Source of the DNA: Polyangiaceae bacterium
GTDB lineage: Bacteria; Myxococcota_A; Polyangia; Polyangiales; Polyangiaceae
Direction: 5' to 3'
Assembly (NCBI GenBank): GCA_016929495.1
Contig: JAFGIS010000634.1
Coordinates: 1-35,740, forward strand
Length of the DNA stretch: 35,740 nucleotides
Shown here: positions 15,105 through 23,598 of the stretch, in pieces
Layout: each line of letters begins with the position of its first letter
Numbering within the stretch: position 1 is the first letter of the stretch
The notes under the pieces: generated by a model
Told to the model about the DNA's origin: nothing
The model's input: the letters and a program-made list of their open reading frames with translations, nothing else
Databases searched by the model: none
Position numbers and translations under genes: made by a program

Positions 15105-15237
15105 TGCCCTGTCTCCGTGATTCGCCGCAGACTTCGAGGGCGTCAAAATAGGCGAAGCCGTCGAAGTCTGCAGCGAATACCCCCCATCTGAGCCAACAAG
15201 CGCGTTGTTGCTCACTCCCTGTCTTGGAGACAGGGCA
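15105..15237. repeat. MITE/REP-like element with concentric inverted repeats
   Basis: Outer arms TGCCCTGTCTCC (15105-15116) and GGAGACAGGGCA (15226-15237) are perfect 12-base complements. Inner arms at 15120-15137 and 15161-15178 are 18 bases with one mismatch, beginning ATTCGC and ending GCGAAT. The whole 133 bases fill the gap between two convergent genes, and the outer motif recurs at 28416-28440. No coding capacity. Confidence 0.55.
15217..15235 (-). terminator. Hairpin directly after fur
   Basis: CCCTGTCTtggAGACAGGG is a perfect 8-base stem with a 3-base loop, starting 2 bases past the fur stop codon. It lacks a T-tract. It shares the sequence family of 28416-28440, also placed just after a stop codon. 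Confidence 0.45.
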
Positions 15238-15723
15238 TTACCCCTTCCTGCACTGCTCACACAGCCCGTACAGCTCGTGCTTGTGCTCGTGCAGCTCGAA
15301 ACCATGGCGCTCGGCGATGCGCTGCCGCACGGGCTCGATCGACGGCTCCTCGAATACGGTAATGCGCCCGCAAGCGAGGCAAATGAGATGGTCGTGATGA
15401 GCCTGCTCGTCTGCCAGCTCGTAGCGGGTGTGGCCGTCGCCGAAGCGCCGCTCTTTGGCGACTCCGCTGGCGACGAGCATTCTCACCGTGCGATAGACGG
15501 TTGCGTACCCGATGCGTGGGTCCCTCGACCGCACGAGTTCCGCGAGCCGGTCGATCGTCGCGTGCTCGTCGATATCGAAGAAGGTATCGACGATGACACG
15601 CCGTTGGTCGGTGGAGCGCAGGCCCCGCTGACGCATGTGTGCGTCCAGGCGCCGACGCAGCCGCTGGACGTCATGAACGCGAGGCGGACCGGTGATTTTC
15701 GCACCGGCGACCGAACCCTTCAT
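15238..15723 (-). CDS. Fur-family metal-responsive repressor
   Basis: 161 residues from ATG at 15723; a TTG 36 bases upstream is possible. The winged-helix part has TDQRRVIVDTFFDIDEHATI and the recognition helix YATVYRTVRMLVASGV. The regulatory half has HHDHLICLACG and a C-terminal CEQC, giving the two CxxC pairs of the structural zinc site, plus His/Glu ligands for the sensing metal. Fur, Zur and PerR cannot be separated reliably here. It is last in a minus-strand series after a P-type-ATPase-like gene with a metal-binding-like finger, so a link to metal homeostasis is plausible. Confidence 0.87.
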   Translation of the reverse strand: MKGSVAGAKITGPPRVHDVQRLRRRLDAHMRQRGLRSTDQRRVIVDTFFDIDEHATIDRLAELVRSRDPRIGYATVYRTVRMLVASGVAKERRFGDGHTRYELADEQAHHDHLICLACGRITVFEEPSIEPVRQRIAERHGFELHEHKHELYGLCEQCRKG

Positions 15724-15829
15724 CGCCTGGGTATCGCGCGCATGGCAAGTTCGCGTCAATACACTCGTCGCATCCGGTCGCGGGTTTCGCGCCGGCCCCC
15801 AAGCACTCTCCAGGACAAGAAGCTTGGGC

Positions 15830-18157
15830 TCACTCTACCTCTTCGTCGCGCGCTCGCAGTCGGTACACGGTGGCGAGCAGCCCGACCAACGCCGCCACAG
15901 GAGCAACGGCCGGGGGAACGAGGCCAAACGCCACGGCCACGGCACCGAGCACGCCAGGGCCGAGCGCGAACCCAAGGCCGAGGATGCTTTCGGCACGACA
16001 GCGATGGGCCAGCCGGATGGCGTAGGCGGCGTCGCGAACATCGTCCGAGACCAAGTGTACGTGCCACTCGGCGTTGGTGGCGCCAGCCGAGGCCAGAGCC
16101 ACTGAGACGTCCGCCGCCGCGAGGGCCGCGTCGTCGGCAGGGCTCTGGCCGATAACCGACACGTTGGCCCCTCCGTCGGCCAAGCGCCGCACTTCGTCGC
16201 CGCGGTCCGCCGGAAGCACTTCTGGTCGGATGTGCTCGATGTCCAGAACACGACCGAGCGCTTCGCAGGTCTCACGCGAGTCTCCGGAGAGCAGGACGGG
16301 TTCGACTCCCGCGTCGAGCACGTGCTGCACGGCCGCCCGCGCGCCCGGTCGCAGGCCGTCCTGGAACCCCAAGATCCCGACCAGGTGGCCGCCGAGGGCG
16401 ACGAGCAGCACCGTGCGCCCCATGGCCTCCAGGTCCAGGATCTTGGTCTCAGCCGCAGCCACGCTGATCCGCTCGCGAAGCATCAGCGCCCGGGTGCCGA
16501 CCACGAGCGGTTGGCCGTTGGCCGCGACCGCCGTGACTCCGAGCCCTACCTGCTGGGTCGGGCTGCGAACGGCGTCCGGACGTACGCCCCGCATCCGGGC
16601 CGCGCGCAGCACGGCCGTACCGACCGGATCGCGCACCCCGGCCTCGGCCCCAGCCACCAGGGCCAGCACTCGCTCGGACTCCTGGCCCGCCAGCGCCTCG
16701 ATGTTGGCCACTTCCGGCTCGCCGAGCAGCAGCGTGCCGCGCGCGCAGAAAGCCGCGACGGAAACGCGCCCCGTCGCGTCGAGCGCATCCGCGCTCGAGA
16801 AGACGATACCGCGCCGCAAAGCCGTGAGCACCGTTCGGGCGACGTGCAGCGCTGCAACCTGGGCCACCGCTTGAGTCGCCATCGCGGACTCTGCCGCGAT
16901 GGCGAGCACGAAGATGCCAAGCAGGTCCTGGTTGGCGGCAAAGGCCGTCAGCGCCGCCAACGCCGCGGCAAGTGGTGCGCCTCGCTCGGCAGCGAGCCGC
17001 CCGATGCGAGAGAGAGGGGCCAACAGCTCAGCGCGACGACGCGGGTCGGTGGTCAACTTGAGCCAGGCGCGGTCGTAGCCTGCCCAGCCAACCACGGCGC
17101 GGAGCCTACCTTTGATGACCCGTGCGCCAGCCACGACCGCGTCCCCCTCGATGCGCTCGGCAACGAGCGGCCCGCCATGCCAGAGCTGGACGCTGGCAGC
17201 GCCGGCGGTGACGATGGCGTCGGCTGTCACGGTCTCTGCGGGGCCAACCACGATCTCCTCACCCGGCCTGAGATCAGCGGCACGCACGGAGGCGACGTCG
17301 TCTCCGACGACGCGCTGAGCGGCCTGGTCCAGCGCCGTGGCGATCTGCTCACGCTCCACATCGACCGGGCGCAGAAGGCGCTGCATGAGCCATGCGCCTG
17401 CCGCGACGACGGCCACGATCAAACCAGCGAGGGTCAGCGTGCCGTCTGTGCGAGGATGCCGGGCGAGCCAAGCAGCTACGGCCGCCAGCGCGGCCGCACA
17501 CGGCGCCGCAAGCACCGCGAATGGGTGCGGCTCGCTCGGATCGCGTCGACCGGTGGCAAAGTAGGCGAGCAGTGCTCCCGTCGCAACGACCACGACGACG
17601 AGCCTCGATGTGAGCGCCACGCGCGAGGAGCCCACCAGCGCGAGCGCGAACCCGAGCACTCCCCCGACCATCGCTAGCGTCAGCAGGAGCGAGCCCAGGT
17701 CTTCAGAGGCGCCTGGCTCTTGGCGCACGGCGCGCGTGGGGGCCGGGCCTGGCACAGCTGCCTCTTCGGGCTCTTCGGCGCGAACGAACTCCGGCTCGGC
17801 ATCGCGACCGAGCTCACCGAGACCATCGGCTCCTACCACGGCCAGCGCCCGCGCGGCTCTGCGACGGGCCTCGAGCTCGACGTCATCGCTGCTGCTGCGC
17901 GTGGCGATGACCTGAGCGCTGGTCAGAGCAGGAGTGTCCCGACGCCGCGGTTGCGGTATCGGCGAGTGGCGAGCCTCGGGATCATAGTGCTCGCGGCACG
18001 CGGCTGAGCAGAAGTAGCGAAAACGGTCGTAGAAGATGGCAACGCGCGCGGCCCGGAGCGGATCCACGGGCTGCCCACAACGCGCACAGCCGACGGGCTT
18101 GGCGACGGGTCCCACGACAGGACGAGGGTCTCCGGCGCCGCGCTCCCGATCAGCCAT
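15830..18157 (-). CDS. Catalytically dead P1B-type ATPase homologue with N-terminal TRASH/YHS-like finger
   Basis: 775 residues. The N-terminus has Cys24-x2-Cys27 and Cys50-x3-Cys54 in a YHS/TRASH-type metal finger, then an acidic linker and a P1B-like membrane core of about eight helices. The order A domain (DLRPGEEIVVGPAETVTAD), P domain, N domain (GLGVTAVAANGQPLVVGT) and GFQDGLRPGARAAVQ/LLSGDSRETCEAL is preserved. Every catalytic motif is changed: DKTGT reads CARGT (Cys471 replaces the phosphorylated Asp), TGES reads HGGP, GDGxND reads GQSPAD (670-675), and the membrane CPC reads AESA. Transport by the usual cycle is impossible; a metal sensor or scaffold is more likely. The start overlaps the argF stop by 8 bases. 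Confidence 0.82.
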   Translation of the reverse strand: MADRERGAGDPRPVVGPVAKPVGCARCGQPVDPLRAARVAIFYDRFRYFCSAACREHYDPEARHSPIPQPRRRDTPALTSAQVIATRSSSDDVELEARRRAARALAVVGADGLGELGRDAEPEFVRAEEPEEAAVPGPAPTRAVRQEPGASEDLGSLLLTLAMVGGVLGFALALVGSSRVALTSRLVVVVVATGALLAYFATGRRDPSEPHPFAVLAAPCAAALAAVAAWLARHPRTDGTLTLAGLIVAVVAAGAWLMQRLLRPVDVEREQIATALDQAAQRVVGDDVASVRAADLRPGEEIVVGPAETVTADAIVTAGAASVQLWHGGPLVAERIEGDAVVAGARVIKGRLRAVVGWAGYDRAWLKLTTDPRRRAELLAPLSRIGRLAAERGAPLAAALAALTAFAANQDLLGIFVLAIAAESAMATQAVAQVAALHVARTVLTALRRGIVFSSADALDATGRVSVAAFCARGTLLLGEPEVANIEALAGQESERVLALVAGAEAGVRDPVGTAVLRAARMRGVRPDAVRSPTQQVGLGVTAVAANGQPLVVGTRALMLRERISVAAAETKILDLEAMGRTVLLVALGGHLVGILGFQDGLRPGARAAVQHVLDAGVEPVLLSGDSRETCEALGRVLDIEHIRPEVLPADRGDEVRRLADGGANVSVIGQSPADDAALAAADVSVALASAGATNAEWHVHLVSDDVRDAAYAIRLAHRCRAESILGLGFALGPGVLGAVAVAFGLVPPAVAPVAALVGLLATVYRLRARDEEVE

Positions 18158-19064
18158 CGTGACCGAACGCCCAGACCAGGGCCGCCTTGGCCGTGTGCAG
18201 ACGCGCCTCGGCCTGATCCCAAACGACGCTGTTCGGACCTTCGATCACCGCGTCCTCGATCTCCTCGCCGCGGTGGGCCGGCAGGCAGTGCATCACGACG
18301 TGCGTTGGAGCCGCCAGGGCCGCAACCTGTTGGGTCACGCACATGCCGCGAAACGCCTCGAGCCGCTGAGCCTGCTCTTGCTCCTTTCCCATGCTGGCGA
18401 ATACGTCGGTACTGATGACGTCGGCGCCTCGTGCCGCCTCGATGGGATCACGCACCAGCTCGATGCTCGCGCCTTGCTCGACGGCGGCCTCGATCATTGC
18501 CTGGTCCGGGTCGTAGCCTTTGGGGCAGGCTAGCACGAGCCTGAGCCGGAGCAGACCGGCCGCCTCGATCCAGGAATTGGCCATGTTGTTGCCATCGCCG
18601 ATCCACGCGTAGTTGAGGCCATCCAATCGCCCGAACTTGCTCCGTACCGTCTGCAGGTCGGCCAGCAGCTGCATCGGATGTGAGCTGTCGGTCAGCGCGT
18701 TGAGCACGGGCACCGTGCTGTGGGCAATGAGCTCGAGCAGCCGGTCGTGACCGGCGGTCCTGAAGGTGATGGCATGCACCATGCGTGACAAGACGCGTGC
18801 CGTGTCTGCCAAGGGCTCGCCGCGTGCGAGTTGCGATCCCGAGCTGGTCATGACGAGCGGATGCCCGCCGAGCTCGGCGACGGCGATCTCGAGCGAGACT
18901 CGAGTACGCGTGGACGCCTTTTCGAACACCAGGGCCACGGACTTGCCCGCCAGCGGACGCTCGATGTCCGGGTCACCGCGGCGATCCCTGAAGCGATCGG
19001 CGGCGTCCAGAAGGACGCACAAGCCTTCGCGACCGACATCCACCAGGTTTCTCAGATGACGCAT
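18150..19064 (-). CDS. argF: Ornithine carbamoyltransferase
   Basis: 304 residues. It transfers the carbamoyl group from carbamoyl phosphate to ornithine, giving citrulline in arginine synthesis. The carbamoyl-phosphate loop FEKASTRTR, HPMQLLAD and HCLPAHRGEEI are present, and DVFASMG stands where most have DVWxSMG. HPMQ replaces the usual HPCQ but keeps the binding His and Gln. The start overlaps the argD stop by one base (TGATG), so both are translated together. Close relatives that use acetyl- or succinyl-ornithine cannot be fully excluded, but length and HCLP favour OTC. Confidence 0.93.
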   Translation of the reverse strand: MRHLRNLVDVGREGLCVLLDAADRFRDRRGDPDIERPLAGKSVALVFEKASTRTRVSLEIAVAELGGHPLVMTSSGSQLARGEPLADTARVLSRMVHAITFRTAGHDRLLELIAHSTVPVLNALTDSSHPMQLLADLQTVRSKFGRLDGLNYAWIGDGNNMANSWIEAAGLLRLRLVLACPKGYDPDQAMIEAAVEQGASIELVRDPIEAARGADVISTDVFASMGKEQEQAQRLEAFRGMCVTQQVAALAAPTHVVMHCLPAHRGEEIEDAVIEGPNSVVWDQAEARLHTAKAALVWAFGHDG

Positions 19065-20269
19065 CAGACCACCCGCCGCAGTACTTGGTCGATGAGGGAA
19101 ATGCCCTCGTCGAGCTCTTGGTCAGTGATCGTGAGCGGCGGCGAGACACGCAGCGCGTTGCCGCCAGCCACGGTGAGCAGAAGCCCGGCGTCGCGCAGGG
19201 CCGCATGGATCGCCATAATGTCACGCCCGTCCTGGACGACGAGGACCTGCAGGAGCCCGAGCCCCCGGGTCTGTTGCAGGATGTCGGGGTAGCGTGCCAC
19301 GAGCGCTTGGAGCGCTCGACCCAGCCGCTCGCCCTTCTGCTGCACCGCGGCGATCAGCTGCTCTTGGTCGATGGTTTCGAGCACCGCCAGCGCCGCGGCA
19401 GACGCCAGGGGATTGCCGGCAAAGGTGGAGCCGTGGCTCCCGGGCGGAAGGGCCTCCGTGTAGCGCTCCCTGCACGCGACCGCGCCGATCGGCACGCCAC
19501 CGCCGAGACCCTTGGCCAGGGCCACCGCGTCGGGCTGGACGCCGAAATGCTCGCACGCCAGGAAGCGCCCCGTACGACCCACACCCGTTTGCACCTCGTC
19601 TGCGATGAAGAGCGCGCCGCTCGAGTCGCACAGCGCACGCAGCTGCTCGAGGAAGCCCGGCGGCGCGACCACCACCCCGCCCTCTCCTTGTACCGGTTCG
19701 ACCAGAATCGCGGCCACGTGGTCGTCCAAAGCCTGCCCAACGGCGGCCACGTCGCCGAAGGGCACGTGCTTGACGCCAGTGAGCGGTCCGAACCCATCCC
19801 GGTATTTCGGCTGTCCGGTCACGGTCAACGCGCCAAGCGTTCGACCATGGAATGAGTTCGCGAAGGCGATCACGGTGTAGCGATCCTGGGCGCCGCGCAC
19901 GTAGTGATAACGGCGCGCGAGCTTGAGCATCGCTTCGACCGCCTCGGTGCCGGAGTTGCAGAACAGGGCTCGCTGCATGCCTGTACGTTTGCAGAGCTCT
20001 CCGGCCAAACGAATGTTCGGCTCGTTGAAGAAGTAGTTGGAGACGTGGATGAGCTGGGCGGCCTGCTCGGCAATGGCCCGAGTCAGCCGTGGATGGCCGT
20101 GGCCAAGCGTGCTCACCGCGATGCCCGCGTAGAAGTCGAGGTAGCGCTTGCCCTCGAGATCCCACACCTGCGAGCCGCGACCGCGCGCGAGGACCAGCGG
20201 TGGTTGCTTGTAGTTGGGATACAGGTGCTGATGCGCGGCCTCGACCAGGGCCGCCTGGGACTCGTTCAT
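19064..20269 (-). CDS. argD: Acetylornithine aminotransferase
   Basis: 401 residues, a class III PLP aminotransferase converting N-acetylglutamate semialdehyde to N-acetylornithine. Landmarks are NYFFNEPNIRLAGELCKRTG, CNSGTEAVEAMLKLARRY, SFHGRTLGALTVTGQPKY, ADEVQTGVGRTG with the PLP-binding Asp, and ALAKGLGGGVPIGA with the Schiff-base Lys253. The protein may also act as succinyl-diaminopimelate aminotransferase, as in enterobacteria. argF follows with a one-base overlap. A hairpin CGCCGGattTCCGGCG-like stem lies at 20318-20333 upstream; no clear promoter was seen in the 250-base gap to the next gene. Confidence 0.94.
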   Translation of the reverse strand: MNESQAALVEAAHQHLYPNYKQPPLVLARGRGSQVWDLEGKRYLDFYAGIAVSTLGHGHPRLTRAIAEQAAQLIHVSNYFFNEPNIRLAGELCKRTGMQRALFCNSGTEAVEAMLKLARRYHYVRGAQDRYTVIAFANSFHGRTLGALTVTGQPKYRDGFGPLTGVKHVPFGDVAAVGQALDDHVAAILVEPVQGEGGVVVAPPGFLEQLRALCDSSGALFIADEVQTGVGRTGRFLACEHFGVQPDAVALAKGLGGGVPIGAVACRERYTEALPPGSHGSTFAGNPLASAAALAVLETIDQEQLIAAVQQKGERLGRALQALVARYPDILQQTRGLGLLQVLVVQDGRDIMAIHAALRDAGLLLTVAGGNALRVSPPLTITDQELDEGISLIDQVLRRVV

Positions 20270-20520
20270 GGGAGGACCCCTATACCACGCAGTCCCGATC
20301 GGTTCACCCCGCGGTCACGCCGGATTTCCGGCGGGAAGACGCCCGGCCCAGCCCTGCCTGGCCGCACCCTGTGCGCCTGGACACCCGCGCGGATCCAGCC
20401 CCGAGCCCGATTCCACCGCTCGCCGGTCCGGCCCCGGTTCGGCCCCCTCCACCTCATCGGATTCTGCCGTTCTGCCCCGGGCAGCTCTACAGCGTCCCCG
20501 TGCGGGTGATGCGGAATGGT

Positions 20521-21434
20521 TCAGAGCAGGTCTCCGAAGGCCGGCAGCGCCTGGGCGAGTGGGAGCACGCGGATGCCATCGAATTCGTAGTCCTCGCGAC
20601 CACAGTACAGCAGAAAGCAGCGCGCCTCCGGATAGTCGCGCGTGAACAGGCGAAGAGGGTCGAGATCGCGCGATCGATAGGTGGAGAAGCGCTTGACCTC
20701 GAACGCCAACAGGCCTCGCTCTCCATAGAGAACGAAATCCACTTTTTTGTGATCACGCGTTAGCCAGTAGAACAGATCGTAGCCCAACCCGAGGTTGTCG
20801 TTCGTCGCGCGGAGCTCTTCGAGCACGAGGGTTTCGACCGCCGGACCCTCGATCTCCTCGGCGGAATCGAGGGGACCCCTGGGTCGCAGCGCGCGATGCA
20901 CTCCCGCGTCGAACAGGAAGAACTTGCGATGCGACGCGAGGGGCCGCCGGGCTCGGCGCGCGAACACGGGCAGCCGCACCGACAGCAACAAGTCCTCCAA
21001 GAGGTCGAAGTATCCTTCCACCGTCTTGCGGGGCAACCCGAGATCCCGGGCAACGTTCGCCACCGAGAGAACACCAGCCTGCGAGAAGCTGGCCGCCACC
21101 AGGAACCGCGAGAAGGCGTCGAGATTGCGCGTCAAAGCCTCGGCCTGAACCTCCTCGCGCAGGTAGGTGCCGACGTAGCTTCTGAGATACGATCCGGGAT
21201 CCGTATCGACGTACGCGCTCGGGAGCTGCCCGAAGCGCAGCGAATGCGCCAAGTCGTACCGATCGCCGAGCTCGCGGGCGGTCAGGGGTGCATGGCCAGA
21301 GTGCGCGCGCGGCCGGCCAATAGGTTTGCTCCGCCCCGACGGAGTTTGCGCGCGCTCGACCCGGTGAGAGCGAAACGCCAACCTCGAGATGCGATCAGCC
21401 GGTGTACCTCGTTCAGCAGTCCAGCTGGGTAGAG
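20521..21434 (-). pseudogene. Broken DUF4143 AAA ATPase (N-truncated, frameshifted)
   Basis: Homology starts near 21434 with LLNEVHRLIASRGWRFALTG, then SSARKLRRGGANLLAGRA, the sensor region of DUF4143 ATPases. The P-loop half is gone. At 21285-21288 four G (minus: CCCC) break the frame: one more C would join AMHP to LTARELGDRYDL. The rest is intact, including a DUF4143 winged helix and a C-terminal PD-(D/E)xK-like unit (KKVDFVLYGERGLLAFEVKR). Such proteins are common in mobile islands and are of uncertain, possibly toxin-antitoxin or defence, function. From 21435 to about 21680 the same frame stays open, with a Ser/Val/Arg-rich stretch of no recognised family, so the left half was replaced. 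Confidence 0.72.
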
Positions 21435-21681
21435 CTCGCGAAGGCTGCCGCCCACGCTGGCCCACAGGCGCACGCCGCGCAGCGCCACGCGACCGGAGCT
21501 GCCGGCGCGTACCCACAGGTCGAAGGCCGCTCGCGTCGTGCTCAGCGAGAGAGACGAGTTGGCGGTCGGGGACAGGTTCTCCGCGAGCACGGTCGATCGT
21601 CCGGCGACCGTCACACGCACGCCGGTCGCTGTCTGTGCGCTGCCGGCACCGGAGTACAACGCCCCGAGGTCTACCTCCGAC

Positions 21682-21716
21682 TTGACCATGGTCATGACCA
21701 TGGTCACAATTCTGGC
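21682..21716 (+). promoter_or_regulatory. Promoter with two abutting 12-base palindromes, toxin-antitoxin operator
   Basis: TTGACC (21682-21687) and CACAAT (21705-21710) are spaced by 17 bases. The spacer is filled by two head-to-tail copies of the palindrome TGACCATGGTCA (21683-21694 and 21695-21706). Transcription would start within a base or two of the antitoxin ATG at 21717. Together with the absence of a ribosome site, this suggests a leaderless mRNA. Confidence 0.6.
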
Positions 21717-21947
21717 ATGGAACGAGTTTCCAAGAGCGTGCTCAAGGCCAAGATGCTCGAGTACTTTCGCCGTGTCGAGGAAACTGGGCGAGTCATCGAG
21801 GTCACGGACAACAACGAGCCGGTGCTGCGGATCGTCCCCATCGTCAAACGCGTGCCGTTGGCGACCGCCTTCGCCGACGTTCAGGGCCGCATCGTCTACC
21901 ATGAGGATCCGCTCGCTCCGACGAGCGACGAGTGGCCGGACACGTGA
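21717..21947 (+). CDS. Phd/YefM-type antitoxin
   Basis: 76 residues. MERVSKSVLKAKMLEYFRRV, then GRVIEVTDNNEPVLRIVPI, is the Phd/YefM DNA-binding fold; the tail FADVQGRIVYHEDPLAPTSD is the usual toxin-wrapping peptide. It should neutralise the downstream PIN ribonuclease and, as a dimer, repress its own promoter through the palindromes at 21683-21706. No Shine-Dalgarno precedes the ATG. The stop overlaps the toxin start region, GTGA at 21944-21947, coupling translation so that antitoxin is made first. Confidence 0.88.
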   Translation: MERVSKSVLKAKMLEYFRRVEETGRVIEVTDNNEPVLRIVPIVKRVPLATAFADVQGRIVYHEDPLAPTSDEWPDT

Positions 21948-22333
21948 TTGTCGTCGATACGCACGCCCTGCTCTGGTGGGCGCTCGATCCGGAGAAGCTC
22001 TCCGAGACGGCCCGGCGCTGGACGGCTGACATGGAGCGCCATGGTGGGTTCGCGAGCGCCATTTCGATCTGGGAGCTCGGGATCAAGGTGAGACGCGGCA
22101 AACTGGAGCTTCCGATCAGCATCGAGGAGCTGGCCCGCCGGCTCGAACGAGCACACGTCGTCGAGCTCCTCCCCGTGGACACGAGCACGTGGCTGCGCAG
22201 CCTTTCGCTGCCCTGGGATCATGGCGACCCTGCTGATAGAGTCATCGTCGCGACGGCGCTCATTCGCGGCGTCCCTCTGCTGACGAAGGACGCTACTCTG
22301 CACGCTTTCAAAGAGGTCAACTGCGTCTGGTAG
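21932..22333 (+). CDS. PIN-domain toxin (VapC-like ribonuclease)
   Basis: 133 residues from GTG at 21932; GTG at 21944, overlapping the antitoxin stop, gives the shorter MIVVDTH start and is about as likely. Acidic metal ligands of the PIN site are all there: Asp9 (VVDTH), Glu48 (SIWELGIK), Asp102 (DPADRVIVATA) and Asp120 (LTKD). Family members cleave tRNA or rRNA with Mg or Mn. The gene appears intact in a neighbourhood full of remnants, as is typical of addiction modules that preserve themselves. Confidence 0.88.
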   Translation: MAGHVIVVDTHALLWWALDPEKLSETARRWTADMERHGGFASAISIWELGIKVRRGKLELPISIEELARRLERAHVVELLPVDTSTWLRSLSLPWDHGDPADRVIVATALIRGVPLLTKDATLHAFKEVNCVW

Positions 22334-22439
22334 TCGAACCTCGGAGCTCACCGCGCTCAGGTCGCTCAGCGCCGTCGTGATAGGCGTCGGCCTCCACCTG
22401 CGTGCAGGGCAAGCCACCCATCTTGCGCGTACGCGCCGA

Positions 22440-22682
22440 GGCCGCTGGCATTCGCGGACGGAATCGGACACCCAGCGTGACGCCACTCGGCCCCACGATC
22501 GACGCCAGCCTGCCCGGAGCGCACCCCGCTGGGATATCGCACCCCGCCGGGTAGTACTGCTCGTCGATCGCTCCGCTCGGCATGGTCAACACATCCAAGC
22601 GACCGGCCCCATCATAGCTCCGATCCACGAGCACCGCATCGGGGCGCGTGGTGCGCGTCAGGTTGTGGTCATAGTCATTGTG
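22440..22682 (-). pseudogene. RHS/YD-repeat protein fragment
   Basis: On the minus strand, YDHNLTRTTRPDAVLVDRSY, then DGAGRLDVLTMPSGAIDEQY and APGRLASIVGPSGVTLGV, form about two YD repeats of RHS toxin-delivery proteins. Reading from high to low coordinates, the homology begins near 22682 and fades near 22450, after which the frame runs into unrelated sequence. There is neither an N-terminal export region nor a C-terminal toxin. It is a relic, flanked by the toxin-antitoxin pair and a transposase remnant. Confidence 0.6.
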
Positions 22683-22828
22683 TGTGGCTGGTGATGCCCC
22701 CGCAGTGGGGCGTCGGTGTGCGATCGGCCGTGCTCGCTGCGCTGCGCGCGGCCGGGGCCCTGCCTTATCCGGACTCGCTCGCTCCGCTCGCTCGCGCGGA
22801 TGGGGGCCCGCAGAGGGTGGGCGACTGA

Positions 22829-23053
22829 GGGCGTTACGGCGAGCACCGACCGCACCAGGGGCTCGGTGGGGCGACGCCGCACGAGGTGTACTTCGGGCGA
22901 GAGCCGGCTCACGCGGGGCCGCGGTTTGAGCCGCGGGCGCGCTGGCCGGGGCGGGGTGTTCGAGGCAGACGCGGAGTCACGTTGGATCTCGTCGTGTCGC
23001 ACTTCGAGTGTTCAAAGGAGCTCCCGATCGTCGAGCTGCGACGGGCCGCGTGA
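22829..23053 (+). pseudogene. Integrase-core transposase C-terminal remnant
   Basis: After an in-frame stop at 22826-22828, the plus strand reads HRPHQGLGGATPHEVYFGRE, then RFEPRARWPG and SHFECSKELPIVELRRAA before a TGA at 23051. This is the usual C-terminal end of rve-type (DDE) transposases: the 'H-Q-G-L-x-G-x-T-P' segment follows the catalytic Glu. The catalytic core itself is missing, and no terminal inverted repeats are evident. It marks past transposition in this island. Confidence 0.6.
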
Positions 23054-23199
23054 AAGAGGAAGAGACGTAATTGCCAAGCGCTGCGCGCGCCGTCGGGACA
23101 GCCTTGTGCCGCGTTGTCGTGGGCTGAATGGGTGTGCAGCTGTTGGGCTCATCGGACAGGGGCGTGCGCCGTGCCGAGCGGTGCTGTCGGCCGTCAAAA

Positions 23200-23237
23200 T
23201 CGTGGAAATTCGTCGGCCAAGAATCCCTGCACCAAGA
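23200..23237 (-). repeat. 38-base direct repeat, left copy
   Basis: Begins TCGTGGAAATTCGTCGGCC and matches 24157-24194 at 35 of 38 positions. Both copies have the same orientation and bracket the ParE-type toxin-antitoxin pair. Confidence 0.6.
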
Positions 23238-23301
23238 GAGTCGCTTCACGCAGAAAAGGCCCGCCAGTGGGCTGTTGGCGAGCTTCGTGGATGGCGACGG
23301 T

Positions 23302-23598
23302 TCAGAGCTTGGGTCCGCTGCCCCGCCGCGCACTCCAGATGGTGGTGACGGCGAGCAGGTCGGCTTCCTTGTCGTATTCGTAGTACAGCAGGTACCGGGT
23401 CTTCGGCAGCACGACCCGGCGATACGTCTTCTTCGCTGTCTTGTAGGGCGTCCCGCATTCGGGGTGGGTTTCGAGCAGGTCCATCGCGTCTCGCAGCTCT
23501 TGGCGGAAGAGCAGGGGCGCGGCAGGACGGTTCTCGCGCCACCAAGCATCAATCCTCTCGATGTCTTGCTGCGCGTCTTCGGAGAGCCGGAGCTTCAC
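23302..23598 (-). CDS. ParE/RelE-family toxin
   Basis: 98 residues. LSEDAQQDIERIDAWWRENR, ELRDAMDLLETHPECGTPYK and VVLPKTRYLLYYEYD have the helix-helix-strand order of ParE/RelE toxins; the end AVTTIWSARRGSGPKL carries the conserved arginines. ParE members poison gyrase and RelE members cut mRNA on ribosomes; the Trp-rich helix and LPKTRYLLYY segment lean to ParE. The start overlaps the antitoxin stop by ATGA (23595-23598). It appears intact. Confidence 0.88.
   Translation of the reverse strand: MKLRLSEDAQQDIERIDAWWRENRPAAPLLFRQELRDAMDLLETHPECGTPYKTAKKTYRRVVLPKTRYLLYYEYDKEADLLAVTTIWSARRGSGPKL

Noticed and set aside
20270-20520. Possible small gene between argD and the DUF4143 remnant
   Set aside because: Open frames are Pro/Arg/Ser-rich with no start signal; only a short hairpin at 20318-20333 is seen.
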